Source: Pelagerythrobacter marensis (GTDB lineage Bacteria > Pseudomonadota > Alphaproteobacteria > Sphingomonadales > Sphingomonadaceae). Taken from it: a DNA stretch of 64,000 bases. The stretch covers positions 621,001 to 685,000 of the forward strand of contig NZ_CP144918.1 in NCBI RefSeq assembly GCF_036700095.1, given 5' to 3'. The notes below the pieces were generated by a model. The model searched no databases. It worked only from the letters and a program-made list of their open reading frames with translations, and was not told the origin of the DNA. The translations under genes were made by a program, and so were the position numbers. How positions within the stretch are numbered: position 1 is the first letter of the stretch; each line of letters starts with the position of its first letter. Positions 9,529-16,951 of this stretch are shown here, piece after piece.

Positions 9529-10542
9529 GTGCGCAAAGTGCTTGTCACCGGCAGCGCCGGCTTTATCGGCTACCATCTGTCGCAGCTGCTGCTCGACGAA
9601 GGGTTTGCGGTCGTCGGCTACGACGGCATGACCGATTACTACGACGTGCGCCTCAAGGAACGGCGCCATCAGATGCTGCTGCAGAACCAGCATTTCAGCG
9701 CGACGGTGGGAATGCTGGAAGATTTCGAGGCCCTGCGCGCACTGGCCCTGGCCGAGCGCCCGGACGTCATCGTCCATCTCGCCGCCCAGGCGGGGGTGCG
9801 CTACAGCCTCGAGAACCCGCGCGCCTATGTCGAAGCGAACGTGGTCGGCACGTTCAACGTGATGGAATGCGCCCGCGAACTGGGCGTCGATCATCTGCTG
9901 ATGGCCAGCACCAGTTCGGTCTACGGCGCGAACGAGGACATGCCCTTCGACGAGCGCGAGAAATGCGACACGCCGCTCACCCTCTACGCCGCGACGAAGA
10001 AGGCGAACGAGGCGATGGGCCACAGCTATGCGCACTTGTGGAATCTGCCGACCACGATGTTCCGCTTCTTCACCGTCTACGGGCCATGGGGGCGGCCCGA
10101 CATGGCGCTGTTCAAGTTCACGCGGGGTATCCTCGAAGGCACGCCGATCGACATCTACAACGACGGCGAGATGTACCGCGATTTCACTTATGTCGCCGAT
10201 CTGGTGCGCGGAATTCGCCTGCTGATCGACGCGGCTCCCGAACGGCCGGAAAGCCCCGACGACATCGCCCCGCACGACAGCCTTTCGCCGGCCGCACCGT
10301 TCCGCGTCGTGAACATCGGCAACAGCGACAAAGTGCGCCTGATGGACTTCGTCGAGGCGATCGAGGCCGAATGCGGCCGCGAGGCTGTGAAGAACTTCAT
10401 GCCCATGCAGAAAGGCGACGTACCGGCCACCTGGGCCGATGCCACGCTGTTGCAGGACCTGACCGGCTATCGCCCGCAGACCGATGTCCGGGAAGGCATC
10501 CGCCGGTTCGTCGCCTGGTATCGCGAATATTACCAGATGTAG
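9529..10542 (+). CDS. UDP-glucuronate 4-epimerase-like NAD-dependent sugar epimerase
   Basis: 337-residue extended short-chain dehydrogenase. The NAD-binding TGSAGFIG lies at residues 7-14, the SSVYG segment near 125, and the catalytic pair is Tyr153/Lys157 in YAATK. The FFTVYGPWGRPDMA region (about 182-195) is typical of the CapI/LspL type UDP-glucuronate/UDP-glucose 4-epimerases, which make UDP-galacturonate for acidic polysaccharides. The start is GTG at 9529: it has an AAAGGA ribosome binding site a few bases upstream and sits at the family's usual N-terminus, whereas an upstream in-frame ATG (9373) would add 52 unrelated residues inside the preceding gene. Last gene of the rightward operon. 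Confidence 0.9.
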   Translation: MRKVLVTGSAGFIGYHLSQLLLDEGFAVVGYDGMTDYYDVRLKERRHQMLLQNQHFSATVGMLEDFEALRALALAERPDVIVHLAAQAGVRYSLENPRAYVEANVVGTFNVMECARELGVDHLLMASTSSVYGANEDMPFDEREKCDTPLTLYAATKKANEAMGHSYAHLWNLPTTMFRFFTVYGPWGRPDMALFKFTRGILEGTPIDIYNDGEMYRDFTYVADLVRGIRLLIDAAPERPESPDDIAPHDSLSPAAPFRVVNIGNSDKVRLMDFVEAIEAECGREAVKNFMPMQKGDVPATWADATLLQDLTGYRPQTDVREGIRRFVAWYREYYQM

Positions 10543-10567
10543 GGTGCGACGCGCGCGCGCCTGCTCT

Positions 10568-11206
10568 TCAGCCTTCCGGCTGCGGTGATTCGGTGGGTTC
10601 CGCCGGAGCGGGCTCCATAATCGGCTCGCCCGTCTCGCTCGGCAGGATCGCGGGGTTCTCCTCGCCCGGCAGGTCGGCATCGCGCTCGCGCTCCAGCCGC
10701 TCCATATATTCGCGCTCGATCTGCTCGACACGCTCCTGCTCGGCGGCGGCGGATTCGTCGATCGTGGAGAGCCGCTCGGCGCGCGCGGCGGCGATCAGTT
10801 CGCTGAAGCGGACGTCGGCCCCCGTGGCGCGTTCGCCATAGGCCTGCCGGATCAGTTGCTGGGTGCAGCCGGTAAAGCCCCCCGCGCCGGCCGTGGAGCA
10901 CGACAGGGTTCCGAAGTCGCCGATCATCTCGAGCGATTCCACGCGCCGGGTCCAGGCGACATTCGCCGGATCGTCGCTGAAGCGCAGGGTTTCGGGAATG
11001 CGATAGCGCTCCGATTCGGGAAGCCGGGCCACGACGCAGATCTCGTTCTCGGGGCACTCGGGCGCTTCGTCCTCGCCATAGACGACCGACATCCGAACGT
11101 CGTCCGGCAGGTCCTGATCCTGGGCCTGAGCGAATGCGGTCGCGGGCGCGAGGGCAAACCCGGCAAGTGCCGTGGCGACGAAGAGCGATTTCATGACATT
11201 TCCCAT
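10568..11206 (-). CDS. Secreted hypothetical protein with acidic Pro/Glu-rich tail
   Basis: 212 residues, family not recognised. A clear Sec signal peptide (MKSLFVATALAGFALAPATA, residues 5-24) points to the periplasm. The middle has three cysteines, two in the short CSTAGAGGFTGC segment, which could form a disulfide. A charged helical region (about 135-180, many Glu and Arg) leads into a tail rich in Pro and Glu. An alternative ATG at 11194 lies right at the signal peptide and has a better upstream purine run, so the first four residues are uncertain. It lies convergent with the exopolysaccharide epimerase and 104 bp downstream of coq7. Confidence 0.7.
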   Translation of the reverse strand: MGNVMKSLFVATALAGFALAPATAFAQAQDQDLPDDVRMSVVYGEDEAPECPENEICVVARLPESERYRIPETLRFSDDPANVAWTRRVESLEMIGDFGTLSCSTAGAGGFTGCTQQLIRQAYGERATGADVRFSELIAAARAERLSTIDESAAAEQERVEQIEREYMERLERERDADLPGEENPAILPSETGEPIMEPAPAEPTESPQPEG

Positions 11207-11310
11207 CGTTGATCGGCGACCGTTGCGCCGGTTTTCGCGATTTCGGCGTGAACTCTATATGAAGCGCGCCGAGCGCGGAAGCGGTTCCTGCACAACCCGG
11301 CCATCCGGCG

Positions 11311-11835
11311 TCAGATGCGTTCGGCGAGCTTGATCGCAACCCGGCAGCCGAGGCGGATCGCGCCCGACAGCAGCGGATAGGCCGGCGCTTCCTCCGCGCC
11401 CGCAGCCAGCGCCGCGTCGCGGTGCTGGCGCTCGTCCTCGCGGAACTCCTCGATCATCGCGGACAGTTCCGGATCGGCCTCGCCCTCGGCCAGCCGATCC
11501 AGCTGCTGCGAATAGTGGCGGTCGATTTCCTCCTCCACCGCGGCCGTGCACGCCATCGCCGCCTCCGGCCCCAGCAGCGCGGTTCCGGCTCCGAGTGCGT
11601 AACCGGCAGCCGACCAGAAAGGCTGCAGCGCGGTCGGACGCACGCCGCGCCGCGCCATCAGCGCATCGAACCGCGCCCGGTGCCCCTGCTCCTGCTCCGC
11701 CATTTCGGCGATCTCCGCCGCATGCGGACCGCGATCGCCCATGACGTCGAGCTGGCCCTGATAGATCCGCGTCGCGCCGAACTCGCCCGCCTGGTCGACA
11801 CGGATCATCCGCGCAATGTCGCGCTCGCGCATCAT
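11311..11835 (-). CDS. coq7: Demethoxyubiquinone hydroxylase Coq7
   Basis: Di-iron hydroxylase of ubiquinone biosynthesis, acting at the inner membrane. It hydroxylates demethoxyubiquinone before the final methylation. The 174 residues carry the ligand set expected for the family: E18, the ExxH motif E49/H52, the glutamates at 101-103, and E135/H138. It starts at an ATG whose first bases overlap the dsbB stop codon in an ATGA junction, so dsbB and coq7 are translationally coupled. The open frame continues much further upstream without family similarity, which is antisense coding bias rather than gene. Confidence 0.93.
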   Translation of the reverse strand: MMRERDIARMIRVDQAGEFGATRIYQGQLDVMGDRGPHAAEIAEMAEQEQGHRARFDALMARRGVRPTALQPFWSAAGYALGAGTALLGPEAAMACTAAVEEEIDRHYSQQLDRLAEGEADPELSAMIEEFREDERQHRDAALAAGAEEAPAYPLLSGAIRLGCRVAIKLAERI

Positions 11836-12308
11836 GCCTTCCGCCCCCGCGCCAGCAGCCACAGGATCGCAAGCCCGCCGGCAGCGGAAAACAGGAAGTT
11901 CCATCCTGCAAGCGAGATGCCGAAGAGGTCCCACGGTGCGTGGTCGCAGCGCACGACGGGGGCGTTCATGATCGCGTCCAGCGGGTCGCCGCTCCCCACC
12001 TGCGCCGCCGCGGCGCAGGCGGTAATGCCTTCCCACCAGCCATATTCGACCCCCGCATGGAACGCGCCGATTGCGCCGGAAACGAGGATGGCGAGCGCAG
12101 TGAGCGCGATCCAGACCCGGCGGGGCGGGGCCACGGTGGAAACAAGCGCCAGTGCCAGCGCCGCAAAATGGGGCCAGCGCTGCCACCAGCACATCTCGCA
12201 CGGAAACAGGCCGAAACCGTATTGCGAGATATAGGCCCCGGCGAGCAGCAGTGCCGGCACCGCGAAGGCAAGGCGCTGCGCCAGCCGGACATGGGGCGTA
12301 TCGGTCAT
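11832..12308 (-). CDS. dsbB: Disulfide bond formation protein DsbB family
   Basis: Four-helix inner-membrane quinone reductase that reoxidises DsbA-type thiol oxidases. 158 residues with hydrophobic segments near 12-29, 47-60, 64-83 and 131-153. Both functional cysteine pairs are present: CEMC (C37/C40) after the first helix, and C98/C121 in the second periplasmic loop. Arg44 follows CEMC as in the family. The start at 12308 places the first helix correctly; the open frame extends upstream without support. It follows the S41 protease by 19 bp and overlaps coq7 by 4 bp, suggesting one minus-strand transcript. Confidence 0.9.
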   Translation of the reverse strand: MTDTPHVRLAQRLAFAVPALLLAGAYISQYGFGLFPCEMCWWQRWPHFAALALALVSTVAPPRRVWIALTALAILVSGAIGAFHAGVEYGWWEGITACAAAAQVGSGDPLDAIMNAPVVRCDHAPWDLFGISLAGWNFLFSAAGGLAILWLLARGRKA

Positions 12309-12327
12309 CCCACCCGTCCCGCGCGCA

Positions 12328-13671
12328 TCACTTGCGCTGCGCCAGCGCGCCGGGCGTCGTCCGGCGCAAGGTCTGCAGGGCATAGTGGAGCTGGTAGTCC
12401 TCGATACCCTGCTCCTCCAGCTCGGCCGCCGTCAATGTGAAACGCGGGTCCTCTCGCTGGTCGCGCTCCATTTCCTCGTCCTTGAGCGCGGCTTCGTTGA
12501 CCAGGTGGCCGCGCAAGTCCGATTCGCGCATGACGAAGCGGGCGCGCTTCGCAAGGTCGGGGTCCGAAAGCTGCGGCACCGCGATATCGGGCTCGATCCC
12601 GCCTTCCTGCACCGAATGATCGTGCGGGGTGTAGTAGCGGGCCGTGGTGAGCTTGAGCGCAGCGCCGCGACCAAGCGGCAGGAGCGTCTGCACGCTGCCC
12701 TTGCCGAAACTGCGGTCGCCCATGATCAGCGCCCGCCGGTGATCCTGCAGCGCGCCCGCGACGATCTCGCTCGCCGAAGCCGAGCCGGCGTTGATGAGCA
12801 CGATCATCGGCACGCCCTTGGCGATCTGGCCGCGATAGACCGATTCGGCATCGAAGACGTAGGTTTCGCCCTGCGCCCGGCCACGCTGCGAGACGATGCG
12901 GCCCTTCTCCAGGAAGAGGTCGGACAATGCGACCGCTTCGTCCAGCGCGCCGCCGGGGTTCGAACGCAAGTCGAGCACCAGGCCGTTGAGGCGCCCCCCT
13001 GCCTCGCGGTTGAGCGTTTCCCAGGCGGCGAATACGTCGGCCCCGACATCGCGCGAAAACTCGTTGACGAAGATGACCCCGATATTGCCTTCGGCAAGTT
13101 CGTGCGTGACCGGCTCGAGCTCGATCACGCCGCGCGTCACGGTAACGTCGAACGGCTCGTCCCGGCCGGGCCGGAAAACGGTCAGGCGAATGGAGGTTCC
13201 GGCGGGGCCGCGCATCCGGCTAACCGCCTCGTCCAGCTCGCCGCCGTAGATCAGGTCGCCATCGAGATGGGTGATATAGTCGCCGGCCTTCAGCCCCGCC
13301 TCCATCGCCGGGCTGCCGCGGAAGGGCGAGATGATCTTGACCGCCCCGTCGTCCATCTGGACCGACAGGCCGAGGCCGGAGTAGTTGCCGTCGATCATCG
13401 TTTCGAGCCGTTGCAGGTCGGACCCGTCGAGATAGGCGGAATGGGGATCGAGGCTTGCCAGCATGCCGTCGATCGCGCCGCGGATCAGCTTCTCGTCGTC
13501 GACCGGTTCGACATAGCTGGCCTTGATCCGTTCGTAAGTGGCGAACAGGCGCGCGAACTCGGGACCGGCACGACCGTCGATCTGCGCGATACCGGCAGTC
13601 GTCGCCGGGATCAGCGCGACCGCGGTGACCAGTGCTGCCGACCGGGCGAGAGCGGCAAATTTCATCGGCAT
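12328..13671 (-). CDS. ctpA: Carboxy-terminal processing protease, S41 family
   Basis: Periplasmic serine protease of 447 residues. The N-terminal signal (about residues 1-29) is followed by a PDZ domain around GLGLSVQMDDG (about 99-109) and the S41 catalytic core. The SASASE nucleophile motif lies near residues 297-302 and the general-base lysine in SFGKGSVQ near 324. Such proteases trim periplasmic or cell-wall proteins and often sit beside an EnvC-like LytM factor, as here (gene at 13783-15009). Two ATGs (13671 and 13665) precede the signal; the first is used. Well conserved and intact. Confidence 0.94.
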   Translation of the reverse strand: MPMKFAALARSAALVTAVALIPATTAGIAQIDGRAGPEFARLFATYERIKASYVEPVDDEKLIRGAIDGMLASLDPHSAYLDGSDLQRLETMIDGNYSGLGLSVQMDDGAVKIISPFRGSPAMEAGLKAGDYITHLDGDLIYGGELDEAVSRMRGPAGTSIRLTVFRPGRDEPFDVTVTRGVIELEPVTHELAEGNIGVIFVNEFSRDVGADVFAAWETLNREAGGRLNGLVLDLRSNPGGALDEAVALSDLFLEKGRIVSQRGRAQGETYVFDAESVYRGQIAKGVPMIVLINAGSASASEIVAGALQDHRRALIMGDRSFGKGSVQTLLPLGRGAALKLTTARYYTPHDHSVQEGGIEPDIAVPQLSDPDLAKRARFVMRESDLRGHLVNEAALKDEEMERDQREDPRFTLTAAELEEQGIEDYQLHYALQTLRRTTPGALAQRK

Positions 13672-13782
13672 TGAGACTCCTTGCAAGAACGCTTTTATCG
13701 CGCAGGGGGGCTGAACGCCAGATGAGGATTGCGCGAGGCGCACCGGCGCCGGCACGGCCCGCCGCCGAACCGACCTATGCCT

Positions 13783-15009
13783 TCACCTGACGTATTCCAG
13801 CGGATTGACCGGCCTACCGTTGCGCCGCAGCTCCAGCGTAACCACGGGCGCCTCGGTCGCGGCCACGCCCAGGGGGGCGCCGGGAACCAGCCCCTCGCCC
13901 ACATCGACGTCGGTCCGCGCGAGGCCGGTGACCAGGCTGGTCCAGCCGCCCTCGTGCTCGATAATCACGATCCGGCCGTAGCCGCGATAGGGCCCGGCAA
14001 AAGCCACCCGCCCCCGGCCCGGGGCGACGACTTGCGCGCCCGGCCGGGGAGCCAGCGACAGGCCCGTGCTGACGATCCCGTCCGCGGACACCGCACCGAA
14101 CCCCGAAACCGTCCGGCCGACGACGGGAAGCTGGAAATCCTCCGGCGGCGCGGTGGCTGCGGGAACGGGCGCGGCGGCGGTGTCGAACGCCACCTCGGAA
14201 CTCTCCGGGCGCGGCGGACGTATGATCGGGCCGGGCAGGGCGGCCAGCTCGCGCCGCAGGTCGCTGGCGCTGTCGAGTTGGCCGACCAGACTATCGAGAT
14301 CGCGGGCCTGTTCGGCCAGGGCAAGGGCGCGTTCCGTCTCGCGCGCCGCGATCCCGCTGGCCCGGCGCGATTCGAGCCGCTGACGGCTCTCGATCGCGGC
14401 CAGCCGGCGACGGCGCTCTTCCAGCGCGCCCTCGCTTTGCCGAAGGCTGGCGAGCGCCTGGCGCGCCTCCGCCTCGAGCCGCTGCCCACGCGCGATCTCG
14501 GCGCGCAGCGCGGCGGTGCGTTCGCGCACTGCGGGAATCGCCGTGTCGAGCATGGCCCGCAGATAGACCGTCTCGCGCAGCGATCCGGGGCGCAGCGCGG
14601 ACAGCGCGAGCGGGCGGCGGGCAAACTTCTGCAAGGCGGCGGTCAGGCGCAGCAACGGTTCGCGCCGCTCGGCCAGGCGGGCGGCCAGCCGGCGCCGCTC
14701 GTCGTCGATCAGGGCGATGCGCGCTTCCGCTGCGGCGATGCCGGCTTCGGCCTGCTGGATACGGGCGGCGAGCGCGGCGCCTTCGCGCGCGGTCCTTTCC
14801 GCGGCTTCCGTCGCCGCCCGGGCTGCCTCTTCCAGCCGTGCGCCGCGCGTTTCCGCCTCGCGCGCCTCGCGCTGGGCGCGCTGGAGCGCGGCGCGGGCCT
14901 CTTCCGGGCCGGAGAGCGTTTCCAGACGCTGCGCCAGGGCATATCCGCCCAGCGTGGCGGCCAGGATTCCGACGATCGCGAAAGGCGTCGTTGCTGCGAA
15001 CCGCGTCAT
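13783..15009 (-). CDS. EnvC-like murein hydrolase activator with degenerate LytM domain
   Basis: 408 residues: N-terminal membrane segment or signal (about 5-27), a long Arg/Glu/Ala-rich coiled coil (about 30-255) and a C-terminal LytM/M23 fold. The catalytic residues of active M23 peptidases are missing. The HxxxD motif is replaced (STGLS) and HxH is replaced (TLEL), although the surrounding PGRGRVAFAG and GYGRIVIIEH segments are kept. That is the pattern of EnvC/NlpD-type activators, which switch on amidases at the division site rather than cut peptidoglycan. It lies between rlmH and ctpA on the minus strand, a common alphaproteobacterial order. ATG at 15009 is preferred to one at 15045 that would lie within rlmH. 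Confidence 0.88.
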   Translation of the reverse strand: MTRFAATTPFAIVGILAATLGGYALAQRLETLSGPEEARAALQRAQREAREAETRGARLEEAARAATEAAERTAREGAALAARIQQAEAGIAAAEARIALIDDERRRLAARLAERREPLLRLTAALQKFARRPLALSALRPGSLRETVYLRAMLDTAIPAVRERTAALRAEIARGQRLEAEARQALASLRQSEGALEERRRRLAAIESRQRLESRRASGIAARETERALALAEQARDLDSLVGQLDSASDLRRELAALPGPIIRPPRPESSEVAFDTAAAPVPAATAPPEDFQLPVVGRTVSGFGAVSADGIVSTGLSLAPRPGAQVVAPGRGRVAFAGPYRGYGRIVIIEHEGGWTSLVTGLARTDVDVGEGLVPGAPLGVAATEAPVVTLELRRNGRPVNPLEYVR

Positions 15010-15013
15010 CGCG

Positions 15014-15436
15014 CTATCCTGCCCGATGATAGGGGTGACCGGCAAGAATGGCGGTCGCGCGATAGAGTTGCTCCATCAGCATTGCCCGCGCCAGCAGGTG
15101 AGGCCAGGTGGCCTTGCCGAAGGCCAGCAGCAGGTCGGCTTCCGCACGCTCCTGCGGTGGATGGCCGTCGGCTGCGCCGAGGACGAACCGCGTCTCGCGC
15201 ACGCCGTCGTCGCGCCAGCGACCGAGCAGCGCGGCAAAGTCTTCCGACGAAAGCTGCTTCCCGCGCTCGTCGAGCAGAACGGTGCGACCGGGCGTCTGGG
15301 TGGGCGCCACCCGTCCGCCGGTCTCGGGCAGCTCGGTGATCGTGCACGGCCAGGTCAGCCGCTTGCGGTAGCGCGCGACCAGTTCCGCCTCGGGCGAGCG
15401 AGCGATCTTGCCGCGCGCGATGACGTGCAGCAGCAT
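15014..15436 (-). CDS. rlmH: 23S rRNA pseudouridine-1915 N3-methyltransferase
   Basis: SPOUT-class methyltransferase of 140 residues that methylates pseudouridine 1915 in helix 69 of 23S rRNA on assembled ribosomes. Conserved features include the LDERGKQLSS segment (about 75-84), the SAM-binding knot region FVLGAADG (about 103-110), and the C-terminal HPYHR near 134-138, which contributes to catalysis. Length matches the family. It sits four bases upstream of the EnvC-like gene and 51 bp after rsfS, in the nadD-rsfS-rlmH order usual for Proteobacteria. Confidence 0.95.
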   Translation of the reverse strand: MLLHVIARGKIARSPEAELVARYRKRLTWPCTITELPETGGRVAPTQTPGRTVLLDERGKQLSSEDFAALLGRWRDDGVRETRFVLGAADGHPPQERAEADLLLAFGKATWPHLLARAMLMEQLYRATAILAGHPYHRAG

Positions 15437-15487
15437 CCTATCCTCTCCCCCGAAAAGGCGCCGTCGCCGGGCGCCGGCCGGTATCGT

Positions 15488-15916
15488 TCAGGCCGTGCCG
15501 GCGGCGACCGGCGGCGCGTCGCCGAAGGCCCACATGCGTTCGAGGTTGTAAAAGCTGCGCACTTCCGGGCGGAAGAGGTGGACCACGACGTCGCCGGCGT
15601 CGATCAGCACCCAGTCCGCCTGGGGCAGCCCTTCGAGCCGCACGGGCCCGTGGCCGTTCTGCTTGATGCGTTCGGCAAGCTTTTGGGCGATCGACGCCAC
15701 CTGGCGGGTCGACCGCCCTGAGGCGACGATCATGTGGTCGGCCATGCTCGACTTGCCCGCAAGCGGGATCGAAACGAGATCGAGGGCCTGATCCTCCTCC
15801 AGCTGATCGATGACCAGGGCGTGAAGCGAACCCGGTTCGGCCTCGATCGCGGACGAACCATGGGCGTTCTGCGGGGACGAATCCTGATTGGACAGGGAAG
15901 ATTGCGCCGGCGTCAT
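15488..15916 (-). CDS. rsfS: Ribosome silencing factor RsfS
   Basis: Binds ribosomal protein L14 and blocks subunit joining when nutrients are scarce. From ATG 15916 it is 142 residues. The core domain covers about 35-135 with the conserved stretch SMADHMIVASGRSTRQV (about 57-73), GDVVVHLF near 105-112 and RSFYNLERMW near 118-127. The N-terminal 30 residues are low-complexity, Ser- and Gln-rich, and the exact start is uncertain because the frame stays open into the nadD end. Position between nadD and rlmH agrees with the call. Confidence 0.93.
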   Translation of the reverse strand: MTPAQSSLSNQDSSPQNAHGSSAIEAEPGSLHALVIDQLEEDQALDLVSIPLAGKSSMADHMIVASGRSTRQVASIAQKLAERIKQNGHGPVRLEGLPQADWVLIDAGDVVVHLFRPEVRSFYNLERMWAFGDAPPVAAGTA

Positions 15917-15977
15917 AGGCGGTCGTTGCGCTCCTGCTGGTTGCAAAGGGATAAGTGGGCCGAGGCGGGCGAGCGCA

Positions 15978-16664
15978 TCATGGCGCCTGCACACGCTCCT
16001 GAACCGGGATGGCCTGAACCGGGATGGGTCGTATCGGCCGGAATGTTAGCTGGTCGCGCGGCGGAACCTGCGAAAAGCGATCGGCCCAGTCGGGATCGGC
16101 ACGGCGGATGGCCGTGGCCGATCGGGGATCCGGATCGAAACGCAACGTCACCAGGCTCGGCGCACTCCATTCGCCCCTGTTCCTGAATGCCGCCGCGCCG
16201 ACACGATGCGGGCGCAGCCATGCCATCGCGGGGCTGGCGAGGGCAGGGCCATCATAGCCCGGCCGGGCAACGACCGCAATCGGCAAGGCACGCGCTATAT
16301 CGCGCCAATCCCTCCACTGGTGGAACTGCGCCAGATTGTCCGATCCCATCAGCCAGACGAAGCGATGGCGCGGATAGCGTGCGATCAGCGCGCGCAAACT
16401 GTCGATCGTATAGCGGGTGCCCAGATCGCGCTCGATCGCGGTCACGCGGATCGGCGCGCCGCGCGCCATTTGCAGCGCCGATTTCACCCGCGCCCCCAGA
16501 GGCGCCATGCCGGCCCTGGGCTTGAGCGGATTGCCCGGCGAAACCAGCCACCAGATCTCGTCCAGCCCCAGCGCCTCGCGGGCGAACAGCGAAATTCGGC
16601 GATGTCCGCCGTGGGCGGGATTGAAGCTGCCGCCCAGCAGCCCGATCCGGCGCGCGAAAGTCAG
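15978..16664 (-). CDS. nadD: Nicotinate-nucleotide adenylyltransferase, apparent CTG start
   Basis: Converts nicotinate mononucleotide to deamido-NAD in NAD synthesis. Complete only if read from a CTG at 16664, giving 228 residues. The nucleotidyltransferase signature GLLGGSFNPAHGGH (about 8-21) lies upstream of the first ATG (16508), so starting at that ATG would delete the active site. In this frame, between the preceding stop and the signature, I find no ATG, GTG or TTG. The CTG encodes a plausible start (then Thr-Phe-Ala-Arg-Arg) and has GAGG six bases upstream. An out-of-frame ATG at 16690 could join it if one base were missing from the sequence. Later motifs (WLMGSDNL, SATAIR near the C-terminus) are intact. 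The C-terminal tail has a short PIPVQ repeat. Confidence 0.9.
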   Translation of the reverse strand: MTFARRIGLLGGSFNPAHGGHRRISLFAREALGLDEIWWLVSPGNPLKPRAGMAPLGARVKSALQMARGAPIRVTAIERDLGTRYTIDSLRALIARYPRHRFVWLMGSDNLAQFHQWRDWRDIARALPIAVVARPGYDGPALASPAMAWLRPHRVGAAAFRNRGEWSAPSLVTLRFDPDPRSATAIRRADPDWADRFSQVPPRDQLTFRPIRPIPVQAIPVQERVQAP

Positions 16665-16951
16665 GACCGGCCTCGTACCGTGGTGAACATTCCTGGCGCC
16701 TAGCAGCCGGAGCGGCTCTTGTCAGTCGGGGATGTCGGTCGACGATTCGAACCGCGCTGCAGGGCGGGCGCAAACACCTTCTGCCGCGATTCGTTCCGGC
16801 GGACACGGTTAAATTTTGTAAGGCGGCAACGCTTCACCCCGCCCAGCTTTCGATTCGACCCCTTTGCCAGAGTCGCGATTCGACCCCTCGCGATTCGCGT
16901 GTTAGCCGCCCTCCACGCATAAAACGACGGCAAGAGCGGGGTCGGTTTCGA
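16665..16951. promoter_or_regulatory. Divergent promoter region with dense GANTC sites (nadD / M23 peptidase)
   Basis: 287 bp between the leftward nadD operon and the rightward M23-bactofilin genes. Six GANTC sites occur at 16744, 16788, 16852, 16870, 16877 and 16892; the last four lie within 45 bp. A 13-bp direct repeat CGATTCGACCCCT (16851-16863 and 16876-16888) contains two of them. GANTC is the CcrM methylation target and, with GcrA, marks cell-cycle-regulated promoters in Caulobacter; that role here is inference. Confidence 0.6.

Noticed and set aside
16738-16760. tRNA-like T-loop (GGTTCGAATC on the minus strand)
   Set aside because: The flanking bases do not pair as a T-arm and no acceptor or anticodon stem can be drawn. 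It coincides with a GANTC site.
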